Part shown: positions 25,444-34,176 of the stretch, piece by piece
How the letters are laid out: each line of letters begins with the position of its first letter
Position numbering within the stretch: the stretch's first letter is position 1
NCBI RefSeq assembly: GCF_001898115.1
Contig: NZ_MKSQ01000005.1
Location: forward strand, 308,129-372,128
Direction: 5' to 3'
Length of the DNA stretch: 64,000 bases
Source of the DNA: Allobosea sp. 67-29
Lineage (GTDB): Bacteria > Pseudomonadota > Alphaproteobacteria > Rhizobiales > Beijerinckiaceae
Made by a program: the position numbers and the translations under genes
The notes under the pieces: model-generated
What the model was told of the DNA's origin: nothing
Database searches by the model: none
The model's input: the letters and a program-made list of their open reading frames with translations, nothing else

Positions 25444-26613
25444 ATGCCCATTGCCCTCTATGCCCTGACCGTCGGTGCCTTCGGCATCGGCGTCACCGAA
25501 TTCGTCATCATGGGCCTGCTCCTGCAGGTCTCGGGCGACCTCGGCGTCTCCATTCCGGTCGCCGGCCTGCTGATGACCGGCTATGCGCTCGGCGTCTTCG
25601 TCGGCGCACCCGTCCTGACCATCGCGACGCGCAGCCTGCCGCGCAAGACGACGCTGCTCGTGCTGATGGCGATCTTCACCCTTGGCAATCTGGCCGCCGC
25701 ATTGGCGCCGAGCTTCGCCTGGCTGATGACGGCGCGCATCGTCACCGCCCTGGCGCACGGCACCTTCTTCGGCGTCGGCTCGCTGGTGGCGACGAGCCTC
25801 GTCGCGCCCGAGCGCAAGGCGTCCGCGATCGCGATCATGTTCACCGGCCTGACCCTCGCGACCTTGCTGGGCGTGCCCTTCGGGTCCTGGCTCGGTCTCG
25901 CCTACGGCTGGCGTTCGACCTTCTGGGCCGTCACCGCCATCGGTATCGTCGCCTTCCTGGTGCTGGCGACGCTGGTTCCGTCCGACAGGGAGCGCATCGA
26001 GCCGGCGCCGATCGCCGAGGAACTCAAGGTCCTCGCCCGGCCGCAGGTCCAGCTGGGACTGGTCATGACCGTGCTCGGCTTCGGCGGCATCTTCGCGATC
26101 TTCACCTTCATCCAGCCGATCCTCATCGAGCTCGCCGGCTTCAGCGAGGCGGCGGTCTCGCCGGTCCTGCTCGTCTTCGGCGCGGGCCTCGTCGTCGGCA
26201 ACCTGCTCGGCGGCCGCTGGGCCGACCGCAGCCTGGCGCCGGCGCTGATCGGCACCCTCGTGCTGATGACGCTGGCGATGTTTGCTTCGGGCTTCGCCTT
26301 CCACAGCCAGGCCGGTGCCGTCGTAGCGGCCTTCATGCTGGGCGCGGCGGCCTTCGCCACGGTCCCGCCGCTGCAGATGTGGGTGCTCCAGCAGGCCGGC
26401 GGCGCCGGCCAGGGCCTGGCCTCCAGCCTGAACATCGCCGCCTTCAATCTCGGCAATGCCCTCGGCGCCTGGCTTGGCGGGCTCGTGATCACGCAGGGCC
26501 TTGGCCTGGGCGCCATCCCGCCGGTCGCCGCGCTGGTGCCGCTCGTCGCATTGGGTCTGGCGGCATTCGCGGTGAAGCTGGAGCGCCGGACGGTGCGGGC
26601 CGCCTGCGCCTGA
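25444..26613 (+). CDS. MFS transporter, DHA1-type sugar/drug efflux (AraJ-like)
   Basis: A 389-residue twelve-helix major facilitator. The N-terminus ALYALTVGAFGIGVTEFVIM is diagnostic of the AraJ/YdhP (DHA1) group. The loop 2-3 region reads GAPVLTIATRSLPRKTTLLV, then RIVTALAHGTFFGVGSLVAT (motif C-like) and GVPFGSWLGLAYGWRSTFWA. The ribosome binding site GGAGG lies 6 nt before the ATG. It is divergent from a LysR regulator that probably controls it. A strong bidirectional terminator follows. The exported compound is unknown. Confidence 0.92.
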   Translation: MPIALYALTVGAFGIGVTEFVIMGLLLQVSGDLGVSIPVAGLLMTGYALGVFVGAPVLTIATRSLPRKTTLLVLMAIFTLGNLAAALAPSFAWLMTARIVTALAHGTFFGVGSLVATSLVAPERKASAIAIMFTGLTLATLLGVPFGSWLGLAYGWRSTFWAVTAIGIVAFLVLATLVPSDRERIEPAPIAEELKVLARPQVQLGLVMTVLGFGGIFAIFTFIQPILIELAGFSEAAVSPVLLVFGAGLVVGNLLGGRWADRSLAPALIGTLVLMTLAMFASGFAFHSQAGAVVAAFMLGAAAFATVPPLQMWVLQQAGGAGQGLASSLNIAAFNLGNALGAWLGGLVITQGLGLGAIPPVAALVPLVALGLAAFAVKLERRTVRAACA

Positions 26614-26630
26614 CGGTCGCGATCAAACAA

Positions 26631-26663
26631 AAAACCTGCCGGACGGCCGGTCCGGCAGGTTTT
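26631..26663. terminator. Bidirectional intrinsic terminator
   Basis: A perfect 14-bp stem, AAAACCTGCCGGAC (26631-26644) pairing with GTCCGGCAGGTTTT (26650-26663), has a 5-nt loop and A/T tracts on both sides. It serves the convergent MFS gene and actR. Confidence 0.92.
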
Positions 26664-26683
26664 CGCTTGTCGTGATGACGGGT

Positions 26684-27250
26684 TCAGCGCGGCGCGCGCT
26701 TGGCCAGGATACGCTGCAGCGTGCGCCGGTGCATGCCCAGGCGCCGTGCCGTCTCGGAGACGTTGCGGTTGCAGAGCTCGTAGACGCGCTGGATGTGCTC
26801 CCAGCGCACCCGGTCGGCCGACATCGGTTTTTCCGGCGGCGAGGGGCGCGCGTCGCGAGCGGCTGCGAGCGCGGCGTGGATCTCGTCGGCATCGGCCGGC
26901 TTGGCGAGGAAATCGAAGGCGCCGAGCTTCACGGCGCTGACGGCCGTCGCGATGTTGCCGTAGCCGGTCAGCACGACGCCACGGGCGTCCGGGCGGCGTT
27001 CCTTCAGCCTGGCGATGACGTCGAGCCCGTTGCCGTCGCCCAGCCTGAGATCGATCACGGCGAAGGCCGGTGCCGCTTCCTCGAGCGCGGCGAGCCCGGC
27101 CGCGACGCTGTCGGCGGTCCGCACGCTGTAACCCCGGCCTTCCATGGCGCGGGCGAGACGGGTCAGGAACGGCTTGTCGTCGTCGACCAGCAGCAGGGAC
27201 ATGTCCTCGCCCGTTCCGGGTCTGTTGCTCGCACTGTCGACGCCTTGCAT
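26684..27250 (-). CDS. actR: Redox response regulator ActR/RegA/PrrA family
   Basis: A 188-residue response regulator that in other alphaproteobacteria controls photosynthesis, CO2/N2 fixation, respiration or acid tolerance genes. The receiver domain has the acidic pocket DDD (23-25), phospho-acceptor D67 (FAVIDLRLGDG), T95 (LTGYG) and K117 (FLAKP). The C-terminal Fis-type HTH is NVSETARRLGMHRRTLQRIL, nearly invariant in this family. The ATG at 27250 has AAGGAG 6 nt upstream; a nearer ATG at 27256 abuts that site and is less likely. It follows actS by 84 nt in the same direction. Confidence 0.92.
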   Translation of the reverse strand: MQGVDSASNRPGTGEDMSLLLVDDDKPFLTRLARAMEGRGYSVRTADSVAAGLAALEEAAPAFAVIDLRLGDGNGLDVIARLKERRPDARGVVLTGYGNIATAVSAVKLGAFDFLAKPADADEIHAALAAARDARPSPPEKPMSADRVRWEHIQRVYELCNRNVSETARRLGMHRRTLQRILAKRAPR

Positions 27251-27334
27251 TGCCATCTCCTTGCCGCTTGTCCATGCGCGCTGCGGTTGCGCGGATTCGA
27301 AGGTTCAAGACGACGCCGGCATGGCCGCCGCCGC

Positions 27335-28687
27335 TCAACCTCGTTCATGTAATGCCGACGACGCGCTTTCGGTACCCCCGATGACGGGCAGGTCGGCCTC
27401 GAAGACCTCGCGCGGCCAGACGATGCGGATCGATGCCCCGCTGTCGGGCGCCGGGCGGTTCGAGAATTCGAGCGAGGCGCCGCCGCGTTCGAGCAGCGTC
27501 TTGGCGATGAAGAGCCCGAGGCCGAGCCCACCGCCGGCCCGGTTCTCGGCCGAACCGCGTGACAGATAGGGCTCGCCGGCCCGCATCAGCACGTCGGGCG
27601 GGAAACCCGGCCCGTCATCGGCGATGGTCAGCGTGACCTGGCTGCTGCTCCATCCGGCCTGGATCGAAACTGTTGAGCGGGCGAAGTCCACGGCGTTGTC
27701 TACGATATTGCCGAGGCCGTAGATCATGCCCGGATTGCGCCGGCAGACCGGCTCGGGCTTCTCGCCCCGCATACTGATCTCGAACGGCACGCCGAAGGGC
27801 CGCTGCGGGCCGGCCGCTTCCTCGATCAGCAGGCGCAGCGTCAATTGGTCGAGCGGGCCGGCATCCTCGTCCTGCAGGCTGGAAAGCTTTGCGAGGATGC
27901 CGCGGCAGCGCTCCACCTGTTCGCGCAGCAGGGCGATGTCCTCGGCCATCTCGCCCTCGGGCGGCGCGAGCCGGGTGAGTTCGCGCGCGACGAGCGCGAT
28001 GGTGCCGAGCGGCGTGCCGAGTTCATGCGCAGCCGCCGCCGCGAGTCCGTCGAGCTGCGAGAGATGCTGCTCGCGCGCCAGCACCAGCTCGGTCGCCGCC
28101 AGCGCGTCGGAGAGATCGCGCGCCTCCTTGGCGACGCGCCAGGCGTAGATGCCGGTGAAGGCGAGGCCCAGCACGAGCGCGACCCAGTTTCCGAGCTGGT
28201 AGTAGAACGGCAGCACCGGCCGGTCGGGCCCGGCCCAGGGCAGCGGCAGGTGAAAGCGGCTGAGCAGGGTCGCGAGCGCCGCGGCAAGCAGTCCCAGAGC
28301 GAGTGTGCGTTGCGGCGGCAGGGCCGTCGCCGAGATCAGCACCGGGGCGAGGAACAGGAGGGCGAAGGGGTTCTGCAGCCCTCCGGTCATGTAGAGCAGG
28401 GCGGCGAGCTGGACGATGTCGAAGGCGAGCAACGCGGTGGCGGGGCCGTCCTTCAGGCGGTGGCTCAGCGGAAAGCGCACGCGCAGCGCGATGTTGAGCC
28501 AGGCCGAGATGGCGATGACGCCGAAGCACCAGCCGAAGGGCAGGAGGAAGCCGAGGCCGAAATGGACGCCGGCGACGGCGACGCTCTGCCCGGCAATGGC
28601 CAGCCAGCGCAGCCGCACCAGGGTGTCGAGCCGCAGATGCCGGCTCGCGCGCGCCGGGGCCGGCGCCGTCAGGTCCAAAGTCGTCAC
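27335..28687 (-). CDS. actS: Redox sensor histidine kinase ActS/RegB/PrrB family
   Basis: A 450-residue membrane kinase with six predicted N-terminal helices. It carries the quinone-sensing loop GGLQNPF (residues 102-108), the phospho-acceptor H221 in AAAHELGTPLGTI, and a cysteine exactly 40 residues later (C261, EQVERCRGIL). That cysteine matches the redox-active Cys265/His225 spacing of RegB. ATPase motifs: GNIVDNAVDFA (N box), DDGPGFP (G1) and GGGLGLGLFIAKTLL (G2). The start is taken as GTG at 28687 (MTTLDLTAPAP) by homology; an in-frame GTG at 28768 would add 27 residues. It lies upstream of actR in the same direction. Unlike Rhodobacter, no senC gene separates them. Confidence 0.9.
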   Translation of the reverse strand: MTTLDLTAPAPARASRHLRLDTLVRLRWLAIAGQSVAVAGVHFGLGFLLPFGWCFGVIAISAWLNIALRVRFPLSHRLKDGPATALLAFDIVQLAALLYMTGGLQNPFALLFLAPVLISATALPPQRTLALGLLAAALATLLSRFHLPLPWAGPDRPVLPFYYQLGNWVALVLGLAFTGIYAWRVAKEARDLSDALAATELVLAREQHLSQLDGLAAAAAHELGTPLGTIALVARELTRLAPPEGEMAEDIALLREQVERCRGILAKLSSLQDEDAGPLDQLTLRLLIEEAAGPQRPFGVPFEISMRGEKPEPVCRRNPGMIYGLGNIVDNAVDFARSTVSIQAGWSSSQVTLTIADDGPGFPPDVLMRAGEPYLSRGSAENRAGGGLGLGLFIAKTLLERGGASLEFSNRPAPDSGASIRIVWPREVFEADLPVIGGTESASSALHERG

Positions 28688-28883
28688 CGTGCCCAAGCCC
28701 TTGCGATCACAGGTATTCCGCAGTCGTGCCGCGGGCCGCGCGGGAGGTTTTCGTCGTCGCCCGTCCACATGTCAGAGAATCTTAGCCTTTAGCCGGGTTG
28801 AATGAGAACAAAATCAACTTAAGGTGCGTAGCTCGCTGCGGCGCACCAACACATGCTGCGCCGCCAGAGGACATTGAAATCGT

Positions 28884-30200
28884 ATGTACGGGGCCGCCAT
28901 GTCGTTTGCCTACCATGCCTACGAAGCGGTTCACATGATGGTGGGCCCGATGCGGGGCGTCTCGGACGCGGTCCAGCTCGCGTTCAAGAACCCGGCCAAT
29001 CCGCTCACCTATACGCCGCTCGGGCGCACGGTCGCGGCGTCCTGCGAGCTGTTCGAGCGCATGACGCGCCGCTACGGCAAGCCGGCCTTCGGCCTGCACG
29101 AGACCACGATCAACGGCGTCAAGGTCCCTGTCGAGGAGCGTGTCGTCTGGGAGCGGCCTTTCTGCCGGCTGGTCTATTTCGACCGCAAGATTCCCGGCCG
29201 GCGCAAGCCGCAGCCGAAGGTGTTGCTCGTCGCGCCGATGTCCGGCCACTACGCCACGCTGCTGCGCGGCACGGTTGAGGCCTTCCTGCCCGGTCACGAG
29301 GTCTACATCACCGACTGGGTCGATGCGCGTCTCGTGCCGCTCTCGGAAGGGCGGTTCGATCTCGATGACTACATGGACTACGTCATCGACATGCTGCACA
29401 CCCTCGGCCCCGACACGCATGTCATGGCGGTGTGCCAGCCGGCCGTCCCCGTGATCGCCGCGATCGCGCGGATGGAGGCGGAAGGCGACGACAGCGCGCC
29501 GCGATCGATGACGCTGATGGGCGGGCCGATCGATACCCGCCGCTCGCCGACCGCCGTCAACCAGCTCGCCATGGAGCGCGGCATCGACTGGTTCCGGCGC
29601 AACTGCATCACCGTCGTGCCCCTTCCGCATCTGGGAGCCTTCCGCCAGGTCTATCCCGGCTTCATGCAGCTCTCCGGCTTCATGGCCATGAACATGGACC
29701 GCCACGTCACCGCGCATTACGAGATGTTCAAGCACCTCGTCTCCGGCGACGGCGATTCCGCCGAGAGGCATCGCGACTTCTACGACGAATACCTCGCGGT
29801 CATGGACATGACGGCGGAGTTCTACCTGCAGACGATCGAGACGGTCTTCGTCAAGCATGCCCTGCCGAAGGGGGAGATGACGCATCGCGGCAAGCCGGTC
29901 GACCTCACCGCCGTCCGCCGCGTCGCGCTGATGACGGTCGAGGGCGAGCTCGACGATATCTCCGGTGTCGGCCAGACCAAGGCCGCGCATGATCTCTGCG
30001 TCAACATCCCGGCCGACAAGCGGGTGCACTACCTTCAGCCCAAGGTCGGCCATTACGGCGTGTTCAACGGCTCGCGCTTCCGCGCCGAGATCCAGCCGCG
30101 CATCTCGGACTTCATGGTCAGCCTCGACATGGAGGCCGCCAAGGGCCGCCGTGGCGAAAGCGCCCAGGAGCAGCGCAAGGCCCTGAAGGTCGTCGGCTGA
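28884..30200 (+). CDS. phaZ: Intracellular polyhydroxyalkanoate depolymerase PhaZ
   Basis: A 438-residue alpha/beta hydrolase that mobilises intracellular PHB granules. The family begins MYGAAMSFAYHAYEAVHMMV-like, as here. The catalytic cysteine is C184 in MAVCQPAVPV, equivalent to Cys183 of the Cupriavidus enzyme; the aspartate is expected in VEGELDDISGVGQT and the histidine in KVGHYGVFNGSRF. No signal peptide, as expected for the intracellular type. A later ATG (28899) is possible, but the earlier one keeps the family N-terminus. An intrinsic terminator begins at its stop codon. It is divergent from actS. Confidence 0.94.
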   Translation: MYGAAMSFAYHAYEAVHMMVGPMRGVSDAVQLAFKNPANPLTYTPLGRTVAASCELFERMTRRYGKPAFGLHETTINGVKVPVEERVVWERPFCRLVYFDRKIPGRRKPQPKVLLVAPMSGHYATLLRGTVEAFLPGHEVYITDWVDARLVPLSEGRFDLDDYMDYVIDMLHTLGPDTHVMAVCQPAVPVIAAIARMEAEGDDSAPRSMTLMGGPIDTRRSPTAVNQLAMERGIDWFRRNCITVVPLPHLGAFRQVYPGFMQLSGFMAMNMDRHVTAHYEMFKHLVSGDGDSAERHRDFYDEYLAVMDMTAEFYLQTIETVFVKHALPKGEMTHRGKPVDLTAVRRVALMTVEGELDDISGVGQTKAAHDLCVNIPADKRVHYLQPKVGHYGVFNGSRFRAEIQPRISDFMVSLDMEAAKGRRGESAQEQRKALKVVG

Positions 30201-30228
30201 GGCCCCGGCGCGGCGGCCGGGCCTCTTT
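30199..30228 (+). terminator. Intrinsic terminator after phaZ
   Basis: GAGGCCCCGG (30199-30208) pairs with CCGGGCCTC (30217-30225) with one bulged C, followed by TTT. Confidence 0.7.
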
Positions 30229-30263
30229 CCCGCCGCCCGCGAATCCCGCACAATCGCGCCCGC

Positions 30264-31004
30264 ATGCGCATCTCCCTGTTCAAGCGCCAGCCGGACCCCG
30301 ACCGCCTCGAGGTGGTCCATGCCGGCCGGCGCTATCCCGTCCTGGTGAAGCGGCGCGCCAATGCGCGGCGGATGACCCTGCGCGTGTCGCAGGCGACCGG
30401 CGAGGTCACGCTGACCCTGCCGGAGCGGGTCGATTTCGCCGCCGGTCGGAGCTTCGCCGAGAATCACGGCGGCTGGATCGCGGCGCGCATCGCGAAGCGC
30501 CCGATGGCCGTGCCGTTCGAGCCGGGGCAGATGGTCCCGCTGCGTGGCGCGCCGCACCGCATCGTCCACTGGTCGAAGGCGCGCGGCCTCACCCAGGCGA
30601 CGACGGACAGGGATGGTGCCCCGATCATCGCCGTTGCTGGTGAGGGCGCCCATGTCCCGCGCCGGGTGAAGGATTTCCTGAAACGGCTTGCGCTCGAGGA
30701 TCTGGAGCAGGCGGTACGCCGGCATACCGCCAATCTCGGCATCCCCGCGCGCAGGATCACGATCCGCGACACGACGAGCCGCTGGGGTTCCTGCTCCTCG
30801 CAGGGCCATCTCAATTTCTCCTGGCGGCTGATTCTCGCCCCGGCCTTCGTGCTCGACTATCTCGCGGCGCATGAGGTCGCTCATCTCAAGGAGATGAACC
30901 ATTCGCACCGCTTCTGGGCGCTGACGCACAAGCTCTGCCCGCGCACCGAAGAGGCTGAAGCCTGGCTCAAACGCCACGGGGCGGGGTTGCACGGCTTCGG
31001 CTGA
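30264..31004 (+). CDS. SprT/YgjP-type (DUF45) zinc metallopeptidase
   Basis: A 246-residue M48-like metal-dependent hydrolase of the YgjP family. The zinc site is HEVAH in LAAHEVAHLKEMNHSHRFW, with the third ligand expected at the following H/E region. Upstream segments KRRANARRMTLRVSQATGEV and SRWGSCSSQGHLNFSWRLIL are family-defining. No signal peptide or membrane segment. The physiological substrate of this family is not known. It follows phaZ after a terminator; its own promoter is not clear. Confidence 0.9.
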   Translation: MRISLFKRQPDPDRLEVVHAGRRYPVLVKRRANARRMTLRVSQATGEVTLTLPERVDFAAGRSFAENHGGWIAARIAKRPMAVPFEPGQMVPLRGAPHRIVHWSKARGLTQATTDRDGAPIIAVAGEGAHVPRRVKDFLKRLALEDLEQAVRRHTANLGIPARRITIRDTTSRWGSCSSQGHLNFSWRLILAPAFVLDYLAAHEVAHLKEMNHSHRFWALTHKLCPRTEEAEAWLKRHGAGLHGFG

Positions 31005-31107
31005 GGCTTTGCCGGCAGCGACGCGGGCCACATTTCCGCCGTTAACCACTTTCTGAAAATTGCGCCCGCACACTGACCCCCGATTCGCCTTCAGTGTGAG
31101 TACGTCC

Positions 31108-31323
31108 ATGGGTCAGGTCATCGCGTTTCGTCGCCCGTCGCCAGCGCTTCCGGTCGGGCAGCCCGTACTGGGCCTGATGTCCGCGGTCGATTTCGCCTTG
31201 CGCGACCTGGCCGAGATCATGCCGCATATCACGCTCGATGCCGCGCGCGAGCAGGCCGAGGCCTGCCGCGCCATGCTGGCCGAGGCCTTCAACGCCGAAA
31301 TCGACGCCGAACTCGACGGCTGA
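31108..31323 (+). CDS. Small conserved-looking hypothetical protein
   Basis: A 71-residue protein, MGQVIAFRRPSPALPVGQ at the N-terminus, then a predicted helical part (AVDFALRDLAEIMPHITLDA, REQAEACRAMLAEAFNAEID) with an acidic end. I do not recognise a family. The ATG at 31108 is chosen; an in-frame TTG at 31060 is less likely. The leader contains a perfect 8-bp inverted repeat, CACACTGA (31069-31076) and TCAGTGTG (31091-31098). A GTTAACCAC sequence at 31041-31049 resembles a CtrA half-site (TTAACCAT). Cell-cycle control is only a suggestion. Confidence 0.6.
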   Translation: MGQVIAFRRPSPALPVGQPVLGLMSAVDFALRDLAEIMPHITLDAAREQAEACRAMLAEAFNAEIDAELDG

Positions 31324-31449
31324 AGCCGCGTCCGGGCGGCTCTGCATGGCCCCCCGGCTCTCGCGAGGCTTGTCCGGGCGCGAGAATCGTCGAACTTCTC
31401 TCGTCAAAGAGCGGGCCTGAATCGGTGGCCGGCCGCGGGAGATGTGCGG

Positions 31450-32607
31450 ATGTTCCTCACCAACAGCGACATGGTCGACCTCGTCGATCTGCGGCACCGG
31501 CTGCATCGCCGCCCCGAGATCTCGGGCGAGGAACGCGAGACCGCGGCCACCATCGTCGATTTCCTGAAGCCGACGCAGCCGAACCGCATCGTCACCGGCC
31601 TCGGCGGCCATGGCGTCGCGGCGATCTACGAAGGCGCCGAGCCCGGGCCGACCGTGATGGTCCGCGCCGAGCTCGATGCGCTGCCGATCGAGGAGATCTC
31701 CGACAGCGATCATCGCTCGGAGATCCCCGGCAAGGGCCATCTCTGCGGCCATGACGGCCATATGACGATCCTCGCCTCGCTGGCGCGCGGGCTCAACCGC
31801 AACCCGCCGCGGCGGGGCCGCGCCGTCCTGCTTTTCCAGCCGGCCGAGGAGACCGGCGCAGGCGCCGCCGCCGTCATCGCCGATCCGAAATTCGCCGAGA
31901 TCGCGCCCGACTACGCCATATCCCTGCACAACCGCCCCGGCGTGCCGGTCGGCCAGGCGCGCATCTCGGAGGGCGCGGCCAATTGCGCCTCGCGCGGCAT
32001 CAAGATCGTGCTCACCGGCGAGACCACCCATGCCTCGACGCCGGAGCATGGCCGCTCGCCGGCACCGGCCATCGCGACATTGATCCCCGCGCTCACCGCA
32101 CTGGGTCCGGGCGGCCCACTCGATGCGCAGTTCCGGCTGGTCACGGTCACCCATGTCGCGATCGGCGAGGAGGCCTTCGGCATCGCGCCGGGCCATGGCG
32201 AGCTCTGGGCGACTTTGCGCACCGTCGACGACGCCCAGATGGGTGCGCTCTGCGAGGCGGCGGAAATGCTGGCACGCGAGGCGGCCCTTGCGGACCGGCT
32301 GTCGCTCGAGATCAGCTATCACGACATCTTCCATCATTGCGAGAACGAGCCCGAGGTCGTCGCCATGCTGCGCCGAGCTATGGACGAGGAGAACGTCCCG
32401 CACGGCCCGGCGAAGCCTTCGCGTGGCTCCGAGGATTTCGGTCTGTTCGGCCGCAAGGCGAAATCGGCGATGTTCCTGCTCGGCTCGGGCGATACCGCCC
32501 ATCTGCACAACCCCGACTACGACTTCCCGGACGATGCGATCGCCACCGGGGCCCGCGTCTTCATGCGGGCACTGCGCAACATCCTCGGCGAAGCGCGCCC
32601 GGCCTGA
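31450..32607 (+). CDS. M20-family metallo-amidohydrolase
   Basis: A 385-residue enzyme of the M20 peptidase/amidohydrolase (hippurate hydrolase, N-acyl-amino-acid amidohydrolase) group. Metal ligands: the D in VRAELDALPIEE, the HLCGHDGHM motif, the glutamates in FQPAEETGAGA, H in ISLHNRPGVPVGQ, and the C-terminal HLHNPDYDFPDD. The dimerisation domain lies between about residues 180 and 290. The ATG at 31450 has GGGAG 8 nt upstream; a GTG two codons earlier is the alternative. It is co-directional with a serine hydrolase 10 nt downstream and a peptide-binding protein, which points to peptide or N-acyl-amino-acid catabolism. Confidence 0.92.
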   Translation: MFLTNSDMVDLVDLRHRLHRRPEISGEERETAATIVDFLKPTQPNRIVTGLGGHGVAAIYEGAEPGPTVMVRAELDALPIEEISDSDHRSEIPGKGHLCGHDGHMTILASLARGLNRNPPRRGRAVLLFQPAEETGAGAAAVIADPKFAEIAPDYAISLHNRPGVPVGQARISEGAANCASRGIKIVLTGETTHASTPEHGRSPAPAIATLIPALTALGPGGPLDAQFRLVTVTHVAIGEEAFGIAPGHGELWATLRTVDDAQMGALCEAAEMLAREAALADRLSLEISYHDIFHHCENEPEVVAMLRRAMDEENVPHGPAKPSRGSEDFGLFGRKAKSAMFLLGSGDTAHLHNPDYDFPDDAIATGARVFMRALRNILGEARPA

Positions 32608-32617
32608 GGAGACGGCG

Positions 32618-34126
32618 ATGACCGCGAACTGGACGGAAGCCGCTGCGTGCGCGGCCGGGATCGCCGCCGGATGGCAGCGCGAGGTCGGGCCGGGCGGCGC
32701 AATCGTGCTGTTTGACCGTGACGGCGTCCGCGAGGCTTTTGCCGGCGGGCTCGCCAGCATCGAGCACGGCCTGCCCTTCACGCCCCGGACGGCGAACCGC
32801 TTTGCCTCGATCAGCAAGCATGTGCTCGCCATCGCGTTGCTGCGCGAAGAGGTGCCGCTCGATGCTCCGCTCGGCCGCTGGTTGCCTGAACTGCCGGCAC
32901 CGCTGGCCGAAGTCCCGCTCGTTCGTGCCCTCGACATGACCGGTGGCCTGCCGGACATGATGGAAGCCTTCTGGCAGCAGGGCGTGCCGTTCACCGCGAC
33001 CCTGAGCGCCGACGAAATCCATGCCCTCGCCTGCCGCTTCCCTTCGCTCAGCACCCAGCCGGGCACGGAGATGGCCTATTCCAACACCGGTTGGCGCCTT
33101 GCCCAGCGCGTGCTCGAAAAGGTCACGGGCAAGCCTTACGGCGAGACCGTCGCCGCGCTGTCCGGCGAACTCGGCCTCGCCTTCCGCCTGCCCTATGACG
33201 ACGCGGAGATCGTGCCCGGTCTCGCCACCGGCTATTGGCGCGACGGCGAGAGCTGGCGTCGCGGCCATTACGGCTTCCATTTCTCCGCTTCCGGCGGCAT
33301 CGCCGGCTCGGCCGCCGATCTCGCCGGCTGGTGCTCTGCCCTGCTGGCCGGGCGCGGGCCGCTCGCCGGCATGCTGGAGCGGCTGACCGCGCCGCGCCAT
33401 TTCGCCGACGGCAGCGAGAGCGTCTACCGGCTCGGGCTGGTCTGCAGCCGTCTCGGCGGCTTCGACGTCGTCGGCCATGGCGGCTCGCTGACCGGCTATC
33501 GCAATCACGTCCTAACCGCGCCCGAACTCGGTGTCGGCGTCGTCGTGCTGACCAATCGCGAGGAAGAGGCGCTCTGGCCGGCGCTGACGGTGCTCGCCGC
33601 GTTGCTGGGCGAGCCCCTGCCGGTCGCCGCGGACGCCCCGCCCGGGCTGTTCGCCAGCGAGGAGGGTCCGTTCTGGGCCGAGCTCGCCGCCGATTCGATC
33701 GGCTTCATGGGCGGCTATGAGCGGCTCGTCTCCGATGGTGAAGGCGGCCTGCGCAGCCTGCCGGCCTATCTCGACATCCGCCTGCGGCGCGATGGGGCGG
33801 ACCGCCTGACCGGGCAGATCGGCGGCGTCCGGCGCTCGCTGCGGCGCGTGCCGGCCGACACCGCGCTCGACATCCGCCTGATCGGCCGCTGGCGCGATCC
33901 ACATTTCGGCACCGTGATCGACATCCGTCCCGACGGCACGGCGCTCTGGCCCTGGCCCCTCGACGGCAGGATCACCCGCTTGACCCCGCTGCCGAACGGG
34001 CGCGCCCTTGCCGACCTGATGCACGGCCCCTGGCGGGCGCGACCTTGTCTGTGGCTCGACGGGGAAGGCCGCCTGCGGGTGGCCGGCCACCGGGCGAGAA
34101 TCTTGCAGATGGACCGTGTCGACTAG
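32618..34126 (+). CDS. Serine hydrolase, beta-lactamase / D-aminopeptidase-like
   Basis: A 502-residue protein of the class C beta-lactamase fold (S12). The nucleophile motif SxxK is S64-I-S-K67, the YxN motif is Y154-S-N156, and the third motif is HGGS (VVGHGGSLTGY). The C-terminal 150 residues form a strand-rich extension, as in D-aminopeptidase DAP (DIRLRRDGADRLTGQIGGVR; FGTVIDIRPDGTALWPWPL). No signal peptide, so a cytoplasmic peptidase is more likely than a penicillin-binding role. The ATG follows AGGAGACGGCG. It is in an operon with the M20 gene and a family-5 binding protein. Confidence 0.88.
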   Translation: MTANWTEAAACAAGIAAGWQREVGPGGAIVLFDRDGVREAFAGGLASIEHGLPFTPRTANRFASISKHVLAIALLREEVPLDAPLGRWLPELPAPLAEVPLVRALDMTGGLPDMMEAFWQQGVPFTATLSADEIHALACRFPSLSTQPGTEMAYSNTGWRLAQRVLEKVTGKPYGETVAALSGELGLAFRLPYDDAEIVPGLATGYWRDGESWRRGHYGFHFSASGGIAGSAADLAGWCSALLAGRGPLAGMLERLTAPRHFADGSESVYRLGLVCSRLGGFDVVGHGGSLTGYRNHVLTAPELGVGVVVLTNREEEALWPALTVLAALLGEPLPVAADAPPGLFASEEGPFWAELAADSIGFMGGYERLVSDGEGGLRSLPAYLDIRLRRDGADRLTGQIGGVRRSLRRVPADTALDIRLIGRWRDPHFGTVIDIRPDGTALWPWPLDGRITRLTPLPNGRALADLMHGPWRARPCLWLDGEGRLRVAGHRARILQMDRVD

Positions 34127-34176
34127 GCGCTCCTGAGGGGGAAGCGCCGGCTCGACGAAGACTGGAGGAGGTTCCC

